A DNA stretch of 64,000 bases from Tigriopus japonicus (taxonomy: Eukaryota; Arthropoda; Copepoda; Harpacticoida; Harpacticidae). Below the pieces are notes generated by a model, which was not told the DNA's origin, searched no databases, and saw nothing but the letters and a program-made list of their open reading frames with translations. Below are positions 43,768 to 55,340 of this stretch, in pieces. The stretch is from positions 7,626,415 to 7,690,414 of the forward strand of contig CM021315.1 of the NCBI GenBank assembly GCA_010645155.1, in the 5' to 3' direction. Positions within the stretch are counted from its first letter, which is position 1, and each line of letters starts with the position of its first letter. The translations under genes were made by a program, and so were the position numbers.

Positions 43768-44698
43768 GTAAGTCAATTTTGGACCTCTTTTTCAAAACAG
43801 GGTAGGGAACACGAAGTGTATGTAGTTAATGGCGAATTCCTCAGGACATGAGGTGTTGTCTCTGGTAGGGAGTAATTGGGAGACGGAATGGCCTGATTGA
43901 CGGGAACAATATTTCCTGATTTTGATCATTAGTGGTGGTGTCGTTACGCTGCAGGAGGTTCTTCCGAGGAGATCCAGCCAATTGAGAAGTAGTTCTAGTA
44001 GTAGTACTACTAGTAGTAGTTGAAGTAGTGGTAGTTGTTGGTGTAGTTGAAGTAGAAGTGCTACTACTGGTAGTCTTAGGACTGTCTTTTTTGCTATGAG
44101 GAAGTTGAAGATATTCAAGAAGTCAGCCAACTCTGTAAAAAATGAATACGTAGGAACAATTAGGATTGGTTTGGTTCCCGTCCTGTGGTTGTTGCCAAGC
44201 AATACAAACCACATCACAATCGCTTCTTTTTGCATCACACAAATCCACATTCAGATCCAGTCACATTAGACCAACAGGAATCGTTTAATCTGGACTCATC
44301 TGACAGATCTCATAGAGCACTCAAGATTTAGGCCCATACAAACTTATATTAACCACCAGTCAGCTGTAGGAAAACCACTTCCACCTTCTCGAAAAGAGTC
44401 AATGAACTGAGCCAAGTCCACTTTCGATCTCTCGACCAAAGACGATCACCTTGAGGTAAATTATCTTTCCTACCAAAGCAGCATACTACGAACGTAAGCG
44501 ACGGAAGACCCACTTGTGAAGCTACCAGACCAAGTTCTAAAATGTACTGTACGTAGTATAGGTCAAAAAGTGCCCACTCAAACCGATTTGTTGGCAACTG
44601 GTTCGCGCTTTTATTTCAGCGTCTTCAAAAAGTGAAGAAAAAAGATGCAATGCAAAACCCGACCTTGTGGTTTACGTTTTGTACTTTGCACAGGAGAA
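43768..44698. other. Region between the Ser/Thr-rich exon and the MZB1-like gene
   Basis: It contains an (AGT/CTA)n triplet run at 43990-44070. Two minus-strand frames through it are open and low-complexity (one Leu-rich, one Thr-rich ending at about 43849 after an acceptor at about 44137). Neither can be preferred. A possible plus-strand exon at 44352-44455 precedes a GTAAAT donor but its frame is ambiguous. Confidence 0.3.
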
Positions 44699-45265
44699 TC
44701 ATAACTCTTCCTTAGTATCTTGAGCCTTTCGTTGCTGTTCTGACCGCTCGCGATCTCGTTTTCGTGTGGGAAACTCTTGATCCTCTCGGCAAGCTTGAAT
44801 GGAAGACTCTCCTCGGCAAAAGCTCTCCAGCAACATATCCACGTTAGACATTTTGCCGCCATGAAATTGCTCTTGGAGTAATTGCTCGAGTTCAAAACGC
44901 CACGTCTTCAAGAGAGCGGAGCAGGCCTGCCAGAAGATGCAACGTCGAATTTAAAGAGCCAATGAATGTACTTTCCAAATGTGCTGCCAAAGGGCTCTCT
45001 TACGTACCTTGGCCATCTTGGGCGGGGAGAGAATATACTTTCGAAGGTGGTCGGTAGAACAAACGGAATCGAGTGCATTCTTGATCCGCTTCTTGAGCGT
45101 TGTTCCTCTGCTTTGGATCATCATTTCTGTGACTTCCGTAATGGTTGCGTAGCAGGCTTCGCAAAAGAGGAACTGATCCTTGAGCTCGGTTGGCACCGGT
45201 TTGGCAGTCTCAGCCCATGTTACACTTAGAATTAGACACAAACTCAAAATCGCCCAATGAGACAT
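44699..45265 (-). CDS. ER-resident saposin-like protein, MZB1/canopy type (two exons)
   Basis: Minus-strand exons 45265-45008 and 44926-44699 join in phase 0 across an 81-bp intron and give 161 residues. MSHWAILSLCLILSVTWAETA is a classic signal peptide. The mature protein has the saposin-like cysteine pattern of the canopy/MZB1 group: FCEACYATITEV near the start, then SVC, then KACSALL, then ESFCRG and IQAC. The C-terminus is charged and ends KEEL, a KDEL-type ER-retrieval signal; vertebrate MZB1 ends in REEL. Members are ER cofactors for folding of secreted or membrane clients; a role here is inference. The start was set at the signal peptide, 33 codons inside a longer open frame that overlaps probable 5' UTR. 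Length is close to that of vertebrate MZB1. Confidence 0.8.
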
Positions 45266-45298
45266 AGCAAAGACTAATTTTTGTCTTTCAACTTTTAG

Positions 45299-45957
45299 AT
45301 TCGCTCCAGGATTATGTATTCCACCCAATGCAACGATCAAGCAAACTCTGAGCCCAACAGCCACAGAGTTCAGGAGCTTATCACAAGGTAAGTTTTGGTT
45401 TCGTAAAACTCCTCTATTTATTTTTGGTCAGTTGGGCGATGCGATTGTAATTGCTCTCTTATTTGCCGTTTGTAGATCTCCAGGTCCAATCCTGGCCTTT
45501 TGAAAGGCTGCTAGGATGACGAAGAAGACATTTTTCTCCCTCTCAATCAAGCTGGAAATGATGATCATCTCCAACCCAACCAACGTACAAAACCTGGATG
45601 ATGAATGGCTCTCTTCTTTCTGATGACCTAACTAACCCTATCTCTTCAGACCTGATCTGTGATTAAGCATCCAACGCCCCGCCGTCGTTACTGTGTCGTT
45701 ATCATCATCTTTTTTTTATTATTGTCCATTGCTCTTTAGCTGCCAATTGTAATCCCAATAATGCTGCCAATTTGTTGGAATCGTCAAGCGCAAACCAAAT
45801 GAAAACAAAAGAGAACCGCCCCTTCTCTCCTGATCAACGTGGAGAACAGATGCTCATCGGAAGACGAGATAATACAATCTGCTACCAAGTTGGTCGAATG
45901 AAGGTGACGACGAATTACTTGACGCTTGACGTTGCCGCAAATACCCAAATGTTACAG
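45299..45957 (+). CDS. Candidate exon pair of an unidentified plus-strand gene
   Basis: Two segments have matched splice phases. 45299-45387 sits between CAACTTTTAG and CAAG|GTAAGT, and 45740-45957 sits after GCTCTTTAG with a weaker donor CAG|GTTGAT. Joined (G|CT) they read FAPGLCIPPNATIKQ at the start and continue through CNPNNAANLLESSS, QRGEQMLIGRRDN and TTNYLTLDVAANTQ without a stop for about 100 residues. No family is recognised. The first segment overlaps the presumed 5' UTR/promoter of the minus-strand MZB1-like gene. It could be coincidental. Confidence 0.25.
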
Positions 45958-48240
45958 GTTGATGATTGTGTTCATATTTGTTAATTTTGATCACCTAGGT
46001 AGTTTTCCATTCTACAAAGTTAGATGAAATATATTTAATAGACAACTCCGCGTCTTTTCATCCTGCAACAAATTTTATTCCAAAGGTAGTCCAAAACTTC
46101 CCAACATGGCTGACTGTTTGGAATCATTAAAAATGCATTTCCGACTGAATGAGGTTTCCCAAGAACCACTGAATTTCACTGGACTGAAAGGCTAACGAAA
46201 AGAATCATGAATGCTTGTAGGAACCAAGCAATCGCGTTCTTCCGCAAATGAGACCTTGCCTATGTTGACAAGAATACGTATTTTAATTTTCAGCTCAATC
46301 GAACGTCGAAGTCAAAAGTTAGGCTCACTCAAAGTTCAGTGCAAATCTAACCGAGAATGGGTGAACTAGCCCTTTTTTGGTAATTGTTTTACCGCAAAAG
46401 GGGCGAGCTCATTCATTCTATGGTCTCTTCACTACGTAAGTTTGAGAACGCATAACTTTTCACTCCGCCATTCGATTGAGATGAAACTTGAAATACGTTG
46501 TCGACTAAAAACAAGCCAGGTCTTGTTTGCAACAGAACGCATATGAATTAATCCTTTTTAAAATTATAATTCTCACCGTTAGCCTGCCACTCCAGTAATT
46601 CAGTGCTTCTTGGGTTTCTGCAAATAAACAAGACATTTTTGTTCGTTCGGGTTCTACATTTATCATGGGCCAGCCAGAACTAGCACTGAATTATGGAAGC
46701 CTGTTAGAGTTTCCAATATCAGCCTTTACTATGTACATTATGCCCAATAAGTTAATTGGCCTATCTACATATCTAACGAATTTCTTGACTTATCATCAAA
46801 TGCAAGTCATGAATTTAAGGCTAAGGAAAAAAGGTTTTTGGGAGTCAAGCTAGGTTTCCAGACGTTTTACGGTATAGGGTCAGCTTATAACTGACACGAC
46901 ATGGTGTTCCGAATGGTTTTTTAGGTTTGGATTGAAATACCCAAACACATCATGACATGTTTGGACCCACAATTCAACGGGGAACAACTTTACTTTTATT
47001 GTACTACATAAGTTTAGGTCCAGGGAAAAAGTTGTATACCTAAAAACCCATTAAATACAACGTTTTTTGATAAACTATTTAATCCATATTTAGAGACCAT
47101 TTACTTACGCGTTGAATTCGAATTAAATAAAAATACATTCATCAGCAGCTGAGTCATTTGACTTTGCATGGTCCATTTTGACACCAAAATGCCGAAAAAC
47201 GTTAGTTATATGATAAAAACAAATTCCCAAAGATTTCATATGGCTTTTCAATTTTGCTAAAATAAATGTTTTTTTAAGTCTTGGAGTTTTTAACAAAACA
47301 GCTAAGAATAATGTAAAATCTCACTCAAAAAGCACCTAAACAAGATTTTCGTAAAACCTCTCAAAACTATTTAGAGTACACTTTGTTGTGTGTTCAGTCG
47401 AAATTACAAAAAGATATGTCGAACAGATTCATATTCAATTTTGCAATTTCTTGAAGGACAATTAAGACAAACCCTTTTTTGGTCAACCGGTTCTTTTTTA
47501 GATTAAATGATTGCACAGCTTTCTGTTTCTCTTGTATAGTTTGAAACAACTTAATTTTTCCTGCTTAGGTAGATTACCGACGTTTATAAATCGAAGTCAT
47601 GGTTTTCAATAACTTTCTTCAAAATATAAATGAGTTTTCCCTTTGAAACAAGATCGTGCTCAATTGTGCAATGAGATTAAATGTCAATACTAGAGAGATG
47701 AGAGAGAAATGACACTCCTAAAATATTCCTGAATAACCAAGCCTGCCCTGTGTGTGAGATGGGATTTGATGTTGAACACACTAAGTTATATGATTCACAA
47801 CCCAAACTTGCGTTTTTAGGAAGTCTGGCAAAATTGCTCATTCAACTGCTTTGGTTGAACAAGAGCAATGTACGATGAATCAAGTCACTTGACACCATTG
47901 CTGCCGAATCAATGAAGTGTGTTGAAAACAAATCTCCACTGACTGTACTGGAGTGAGATTTCTCTGTTAGTACTGTAGTCAAAACATATGCTCATTGACT
48001 CCTTTATGTAAATAGATGTAAAAGATGGAAGTGTTTGTTTCGCCCGATCTATATATTTTTGCCTTGATAAAAAACAGTTTTGACAGTTTTAAACCATGCC
48101 TTTAGGCGATTGCATGTTTTTCATAAAATTCTTGAAATTATATCCAGTGCAGCTCCCCCGCAAAGTTCGCAAGTTTGTCTAATAGTTAGAAAACACTACA
48201 CGGTTTTATATCGCAAATCGAGACAAATTTCAAAGTCACA
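45958..48240. other. Intergenic DNA, no gene seen
   Basis: AT-rich throughout, with no frame of recognisable content. Confidence 0.4.
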
Positions 48241-48335
48241 GATACAGATTTTCCATTGGCGAATAAGAAAGACTCCTCAGGAGGTTGCGAGATTGTATCT
48301 TCGCGATGTCAAAGTTCACCTCAAACTGCGAAATA
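48241..48335 (+). repeat. Dispersed repeat, copy 1
   Basis: Contains AGGAGGTTGCGAGATTG and GATGTCAAAGTTC. A diverged copy in the same orientation lies at 61555-61665. Confidence 0.55.
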
Positions 48336-48358
48336 AAATGTGTCGTGTACCTTTATGG

Positions 48359-49506
48359 CAGGGCTGCCAGGTGATCGGAGACAAAAAACGCCAGAAAAAC
48401 GCCAGATTCCAGTTTCTTTATTATGTATTTATTCTAGACCAGATATATCATGTATCAACCTTTCATCGATTAACTAAGCTTAGTTGAACTTAATCATTGG
48501 TTTGGATTCATGCTTTGGGTTGATAAAGTTGAAAACAACACCCTTTTCAACACGTTTCAACACGTTAGCTCTCAAAAAAAATTAGCTAATTTTGAACAAA
48601 TTGATAAGAAATTTGACTCTAACAGCTATCAGTACGACCAAACAAGAAAACAGAAAATTAAGTAAGCCACCGCCATATTCAAAACAGCTGCTCAAGAGTG
48701 TGCAACTTTCAGGCGAGTAAGTTTTCACATGCCCAAAAAGAGTACTTTTGTACGTAGCAAAAATATTTGTCAGTTTTCTATCTGTTAACCTTTTAGCAAA
48801 ATTTTGTTTCCTTTGCCATTTCTTCAATTTAAAAAGCTACTGTTCTGTCTATTTGTGCCATTACTATTTTACTTCCTTCATCAAAAACAATGTTTTATAA
48901 AGAAAATAAGAAAAAAAATTTCTTCAAACTTGACTGAAAAAGTCAATCTAAAAGCTTTGTCAGAGACACGCAAATCAAATTTGTTTTGCAATTATTTGTT
49001 GTTTTTCAATTTTCCTTGCCATTTGGATTTGTCACTTCAGCAAACTATACTTTCCATCCCGGAACATGTAATTTGTTATTTACCAAGCCAGCACATTTTA
49101 TATACCACTTCAGCAATTTTTATTTTTGAGCGTGAAAAGCATCTTTTGTTCGTTCAAAATCCAAAAACTGGTCTCACTATTTTTTATAACTTTGAACTCT
49201 CTTGAGAAGAGAACCAAATAGCGCTGAATCCAGCTAGCATCAGCGTTACAAATTGTGTTTCAACCAATCCTTGAACTCCAATTTAAAACGCCAAATTTCA
49301 TGATTTTCATGTAAAAACCACCAGAAATCTGTCAAGGTGTTTTTGCCCGCCAAACTAAAAATTTCTTCCGCCAAACTATAGCATAAACCGCCAGAATACC
49401 GCCAGATTTTGCTGTCCCGCCAAAAAAAAATCTCGCCGCCAAACGAGGCCTCAAACCGCCAGATACACCAAAATCTGGCGCCCCAAACTGCCATCTGGCT
49501 GCCCCG
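48359..49506. mobile_element. hAT-like non-autonomous element (1,148 bp) with subterminal GCCGCCA repeats
   Basis: A perfect 8-bp target-site duplication CTTTATGG (48351-48358 and 49507-49514) flanks ends CAGGGCTGCCAGG and, inverted, CGGGGCAGCCAGA. The right 250 bp carry more than ten copies of (A)CCGCCA(GA/AA), and a few ACGCCAGA copies lie at the left end. These are typical hAT subterminal transposase-binding repeats. The interior has a 133-codon frame (48804-49205) with no transposase motif. Confidence 0.8.
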
Positions 49507-49514
49507 CTTTATGG

Positions 49515-50289
49515 GCATTAGAGCTGCTTGCGCCTGGTCCACAAAAACCGGGGATTTAGCCGTTCTGCGATAAAAAAATCATTTCCAAAAATGATGATTC
49601 CGTTGCTTCCGAATTCTTTTTCGGAAAAAAATATTTACAAAGCACTCGTTACAACATGTAGATTTGTCGCTTACTTGAAATTGCCAAAACAACTTTTGCC
49701 ATTGAGAAGTTCTTTAGGAAATTAGAATTTGTCATTGAAAATCAATTCCAACGCCAAGTGAGGTATATGGGCTTCAGGAATTCCCAGAAGCTGTTGCATT
49801 ACACACGCTCACCAAGATATACAGACTCTGAATGATATTTCAAAGATTAATGAAAGAGGAGAAAATTGAAAGTATGTTCCAATTCACGCTTTGTGGTGCT
49901 GCTCCCTCGGTCAGGTTAGCTTGGAATAGGTCCAAATTGGTTAAATCCAAAGTTTCACGCTATTGAAACCCCCATTTTGGCTATATTAGATCCTTGAAAA
50001 ATGGATTAAAGTTTGGACATTGCCATAACCTGCCTACTGTCTCAAAAATTTAAGTGGAGTTCAACATCCTCAATTGGGTATTGAAAATAAAATCTGTATT
50101 CTCAAGTTCATTTGGCATGTTACTAAATGTTCTATATTTTTTAAAGGTCCTAACAGATCATATGCATATTTACTTTACTTCATATAGTATGGTTATCAGA
50201 TTTTATCAAGGTGAAACTTTGGAATAGGTAAAAAGGAGAAACTTTTTGGACTCCAATGCTCGGTATATAATTATAACATTTTAAACTGT
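49515..50289. other. Intergenic DNA, no gene seen
   Basis: AT-rich. Nothing supportable. Confidence 0.4.
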
Positions 50290-50448
50290 ATGGTATGTAT
50301 ATTAAAATATATATGTATATATGGCATATGTATGTTAAAACATGCTAAAGAACATGTTCCTGCATATTTCTTAGGTTACTTGTTAAGCACACTGAGGTCG
50401 ATAGTGGTTCAAAATATTGGTGAAATTTATCTTGCCGTTCAATTTACA

Positions 50449-50607
50449 ATGTCCATTTTTGAACACAATGCTCGAAGGACACAATCGGACTTTGTTAATT
50501 CAAATTTGAACAAAGACTCAATGGACTTCGTCAATATTTCAGGTAAACACAACCATGAGACCACATTAGGAATGGCCAAAAAGAAAGCTTTAGAAAATTG
50601 TTTTTAA
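50449..50607 (+). pseudogene. Possible FLYWCH-type zinc-finger remnant
   Basis: The end of the open frame 50290-50607 reads DFVNISGKHNHETTLGM. The G-x-HNH ending with a charged helix after it resembles the C-terminal half of FLYWCH domains, which occur in transposon-derived proteins. The cysteines expected upstream are not intact, so the segment is at best a fossil. Confidence 0.3.
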
Positions 50608-53600
50608 GCATGTTTTAAGTGATATTTTATCAACTTTTGGCCCGTGACTTAATTAACAGAACTCATTCACAGTCTCTTCACCTCAAATCTGGTCTTTGGA
50701 ATGTCTTTGGAACTCAAAAAAGATTACTCCAACTCAATAAACCCCATGGGAGACGACCACAAGCCTACGATATCGTCCTAGGTTAATGCAAACCGAAAAA
50801 GGCGTCAAAATGGGCGTCATTTCATTTCATATTTTTGAAACCCATCCACAGACCACTCCAGTTGGATATGACCAAATCAACATTTCAATATTTTTTTAGT
50901 ACCACAGACGATTGCGCATGCAACAAATTGCAACCTATGTATATTTGCAACAAATGGAGAAAGAATACGAAAACCTGTTTCTTTGTTCCTAGAGCTAACA
51001 CTTAATGACCTACGTCAACCAAATTTTCTTTCTAGACATTAAAAGCCAAGTAATGTCAATAAAGAGGCCCCTTCGACAGTCTGCCAAAAGTACCATATCC
51101 ATCGGTCTACGTTCAACCACAGGGCAATGACCCTCCATGTGGCAACCTAAAATCGTCTCTCTGGCTCAGTAGAAAGCGAGTGTGAGATTATGGTAACATC
51201 CAAACCATCAGTAGAGAGGGTATGAAGTATGAACTAACCAAAGAAAGACCTCTGTCCAGAATGAGAGTGTGCCTCCCTGACTTTAGATGAGAAGTGCTTC
51301 CCCATCATGGCGAGATTGCAAAATCTGACTGAGGATGGGCAAGGCACACAGAGGGAGGTAAAGTACGTAGGCCCCAGCCAAGTCTGCTTTGGTTCCCCTT
51401 CTCTACATACGTACACACATATGGAAGACGGATCACCAGTCTGGCTCTGACCGACAGCCAACTTGTACATTTCAAAATGAGGAACATTGGAGGGAATAGG
51501 AAAAGCTAATTCTAAATGCTGTTACCACGTAAGCATAGAATAAACAAAGTTGCCAAATTACTCTTGGCCCTGAAGCCATTCAAATTTTGAAACGGAGTTC
51601 GTGCTAGATTTGTGGATAAGTTGTGAGAGGTTTAAAGGAATATCAGAAAAGCGCCATGAAAAGCAAAATTGTCTTTTCTAGTGGAAAAAAGGGTTTTGGA
51701 TACCCCGTTAAGGGTTTTTAAAAAAATTCATTCTATGAGATGATGGACCGCAACGTCGTTGTTTTTTTTGTCGTTTTCACCAGCTATGAATGCTACTTTT
51801 TAATTTCTCTCGTAAGTCGTAACCCTGATCCCAAAAGCAAAACCAATTTTAAGGCAGTTGTATTTAAATGATTTTTTAGTTACCCGCTTTCGTTATTGGT
51901 AATCAACAAAATTTTGTAAATATACTTTCGTTTAATGTAATAACAGTCAAAGATTTTTCTAGTAGTCCTTGCATTATCATTTGATTGGGATTTCTAAAAT
52001 TCTTAATAACCTTTAACTCTTACACTTCGTGTTTGTGGCTATTAAAAAAACACGCTATTGCGGATTATTTACTTCCACCACAGGGAATGCGATTCCTTGT
52101 AAACGAATAAATCAAAAATAATTTATACAAAATCAACATTTTCACGAAATTTGGTCCACCGGCGAGTTAATGTTGGCAGATGTGGACAACCCTTGAAGAG
52201 TGGGTTGATCAGGAAAAGTATTTAAAAATTTAGCTATCCCTACTTTAAAAGCTGTTAGTGGATCTTGACATTTTACATGCCACTAAATGATCCTTCAATC
52301 TGAACTATTTGCTTCCTTTCCTAATGATAGAAAATTGTTCTTCGACCATTCCGTTTTTTTAGATATTTCAAACACCACAATTCACTGACGTTATGAAAAA
52401 AGCATAAAAAATTGGCTTAGATCAGAACGTGTTTAAAGTTCTCCCTTGGAAATGAATTTTTGATTGGCTGCCATGAAGTTTTAAGAGTTGTGATTTTGCA
52501 ACCACTTCGTATATTTTTTTTTTTTACAAAGTTTCAGAAGTTGCCATTTGAGTTGTCAAATTTGGCCAAGCGGCAACTTTATATCCCTCGTGGCCATCCA
52601 ATATCAAAAGTTGCCGTAGGACGGCCACTAATTTTTTCAGGTGGCCATCAGGTTTCAAAAGTTGCCACTTTTGGAAATTTTGGCGGCAACCTGGCAACGT
52701 TGGTCCAAATATTTCAGTATATAAACATATATACATAAAATATTTCATTTAAGTGTTAGTGCAATATAATCATAAACGCACTGCTTCAAGAGCAATGCTT
52801 GGTTTGGTATTTCACTGTTTTACGTGATAATGCATTAAAATCACTTGTATTTTTGTCAAAACAAGAGCGATTTTGCTTTCAGGGTGACCCATTTCTTTTT
52901 TCTATCTGGAGATTGCTAAAATTCTAGTGACTAAAAAGTAGGAAGTTATGTGCAAAAAAAAGCGTAATATTTTTTTTCACACAAAACGAGTATTTTGGGT
53001 AGAAAAGTACATATTTTGGATTCCCTGACCAAAAATTATCAGTGTAGACAATATTTTTGCCAAACTTAATATTTTACGGTGTTTGAGCAAAAATACAATA
53101 TTCGTGTAAGATTATAATCAGATTTACAAGATGCTACTGCGTTGACAAAGTAAAAAAACATATTAAATATTCAGCTACTAAACTCTGAGTTAAGTGGATA
53201 TTTATGAGGTTTTAATGCTTTTACCTTTCAAAATATGTAAACAAAAAAATGGATTAATCAATTATGGTCCTCGCACCAGTCTGGGAAACGCGTGGTTGTT
53301 TAATTATTAACATTAATTCAAAATCACAGATAATTCCAAGAGTTTTAAGAAAATCTTCATTGAAGAATCCCATATTTTAAGTACATTGTGAATTAATTTT
53401 ATTTGTTAAATTAGCGTATTCCACTTGGAAGTAAAACATGAGTAAGAGTTCTAGAAGATTGGCATTATTAGCCATGAATGCTATTTTATGGAAGAAACAT
53501 GTTGGAATGATTTATTCTTCATGATCATGTTCAATGATCAAAATGGCATTTGGAATTAAAGAAATGCTAAAATGGACAACATCAAGTACTATTTAGCTAC

Positions 53601-54725
53601 CTCAAAATAACATATTATCCACTTTCGTGTGTGGTCAAAGTGGTGGTTTATGCTAACAAAGTACTTCAATGGCATCCAAAAACCATTTTTTCCGCTCTTT
53701 TCTATCGACCTCTTGTCAACACTAACAACCCAAACCAATTTGGGGATTAGCCCATCTCTTTATAAATGCGAAAATTTTTGAGTTTCTGATACAAGATGCC
53801 AACCTCAGTAAAAAGGGCAAATCTCTCAGGCGGAAAAGATTGATTGAATGAGTGTCAGAAGATGTTTGATAAGAGTTCAGTGCACCCTGCATGATTGTAC
53901 GAGAGGAAAGTTTTGATTGGCTTCTTCTCAAACAGCACGCCTCTCTTGAACTGGCACATACATCCCAACATACACGAGCATCCATCCAACCAACCAACCA
54001 AGCATTCATTCGTACACGTCCATGCCTTCCCTTTGACTTCACAAAATTCTGCAAGCATATGACAGTGTGAAAGTATGAAAACTTTAAGGTACATATTTCA
54101 TCGGTTTCTTTTTAACGGTTGAAGAATTGGGGCCAGCCGAGAGATGTATCGGAGATTGATGGATGTTTTAAGCGTTTTAAAGAGGATAAGTTTGAAGTTT
54201 CAAACCATTGAAAAGTGTATATTGTCAAAAACATTGATCATGTTTTAGTATTAGCGGAGTTAGTCCAAATTACTGAACAGGAATAGGGGAAAACGTGGTT
54301 TAAAATGATAAATTTGGCTCAGAAAAGAAAAAATAGGAACCCTGAACTTGCATCAATATTTCACATTAAGGATAGATTTTGCCGTGAAATATTGATGAAT
54401 TATCAAATGTGGGGATGTAACGAAGAACAAAACCATAAATATGGTTTTGAGAAAAGCATTGAAACAGTTTTGGATCTAAGAGCTTCAGAATTGATCTTAA
54501 TAATCTAAGTTGGTTGATATATCGGCGACGGTCGGCGACTCTCTCATATTTCGTCATCATTAAGGGTGACCATTCGCCAACGATTGTTCTTGGTTGCAAC
54601 ATAAAAGTCTTTGAAATTATGATTCAACACTTTCCAATATAAAATTACATATTCAATCATAGCATTGATTGCATGAATTCAAACACTCAAAAGTTTAACC
54701 ATATTTTCAAAAACCATTATCGTTT
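50608..54725. other. Intergenic DNA, no gene seen
   Basis: AT-rich. At 52530-52705 the words GTTGCCA and GGCCAC recur irregularly (about ten times), similar in style to the hAT subterminal repeats elsewhere, but no bordered element could be defined. A GC-richer patch at 51120-51430 has no recognisable frame. Confidence 0.35.
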
Positions 54726-55340
54726 CAGTGTTGCCACTTCCTTTTTTGTTCACAATTCAGCGAACAAGATATCGTACTTTTGATGGAGTTCAATGTGGAA
54801 AATCATTTTTGTGCGCGCTACTTCGTGGTGACTGCCAATTCACCCAAAAACTTTACATCTTTTGCTTGTATGAAAAATGCGTTTGGTCAGCAAATATGCA
54901 AAAAAACACCCCTGTTTTGAAAAATTCAGACCAGTGCTACCATCAAGATGAAGCAAATATTTTCATAACATGATTGGAAGAGACCAAAAGGATTGATGGC
55001 ATTCCTAAAAGATTGAGCACATTGAATCCAATCAGTATATCCCACACAACTTGGTGTGATCGCCGGCACAGCAACGTATCACGGAATCTATTTTACCATG
55101 ATAAGCCAATTATTTTGAAGATTAGATTTGGATATCAATCGGACATAGCATGTACTTGGAAATGTGCTTAAAGTTAGATATATATATATTTCCCAACAGC
55201 AGCAACATTTGAATGAATGAACATGAATTCAGTCAACGTCAAAATTATTTTCATTACAAGGGTCATTCTAACATGTAGTATTCTTGGTTTGCATTTAACT
55301 CAATTCGAATTCTCAGACCTTTGGACAAGTGGCAACACTG
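54726..55340. mobile_element. Possible hAT-like element (615 bp)
   Basis: Perfect 14-bp inverted ends CAGTGTTGCCACTT (54726-54739 and complement 55327-55340) resemble the ends of the element at 25816-26913. Flanking 8-mers do not match, so a target duplication is not supported and the pairing could be chance or an old copy. Confidence 0.4.

Noticed and set aside
48804..49205. 133-codon frame inside the hAT-like element as a transposase
   Set aside because: It lacks the hAT dimerisation motif and catalytic residues and is AT-driven (Phe/Leu/Lys/Asn).
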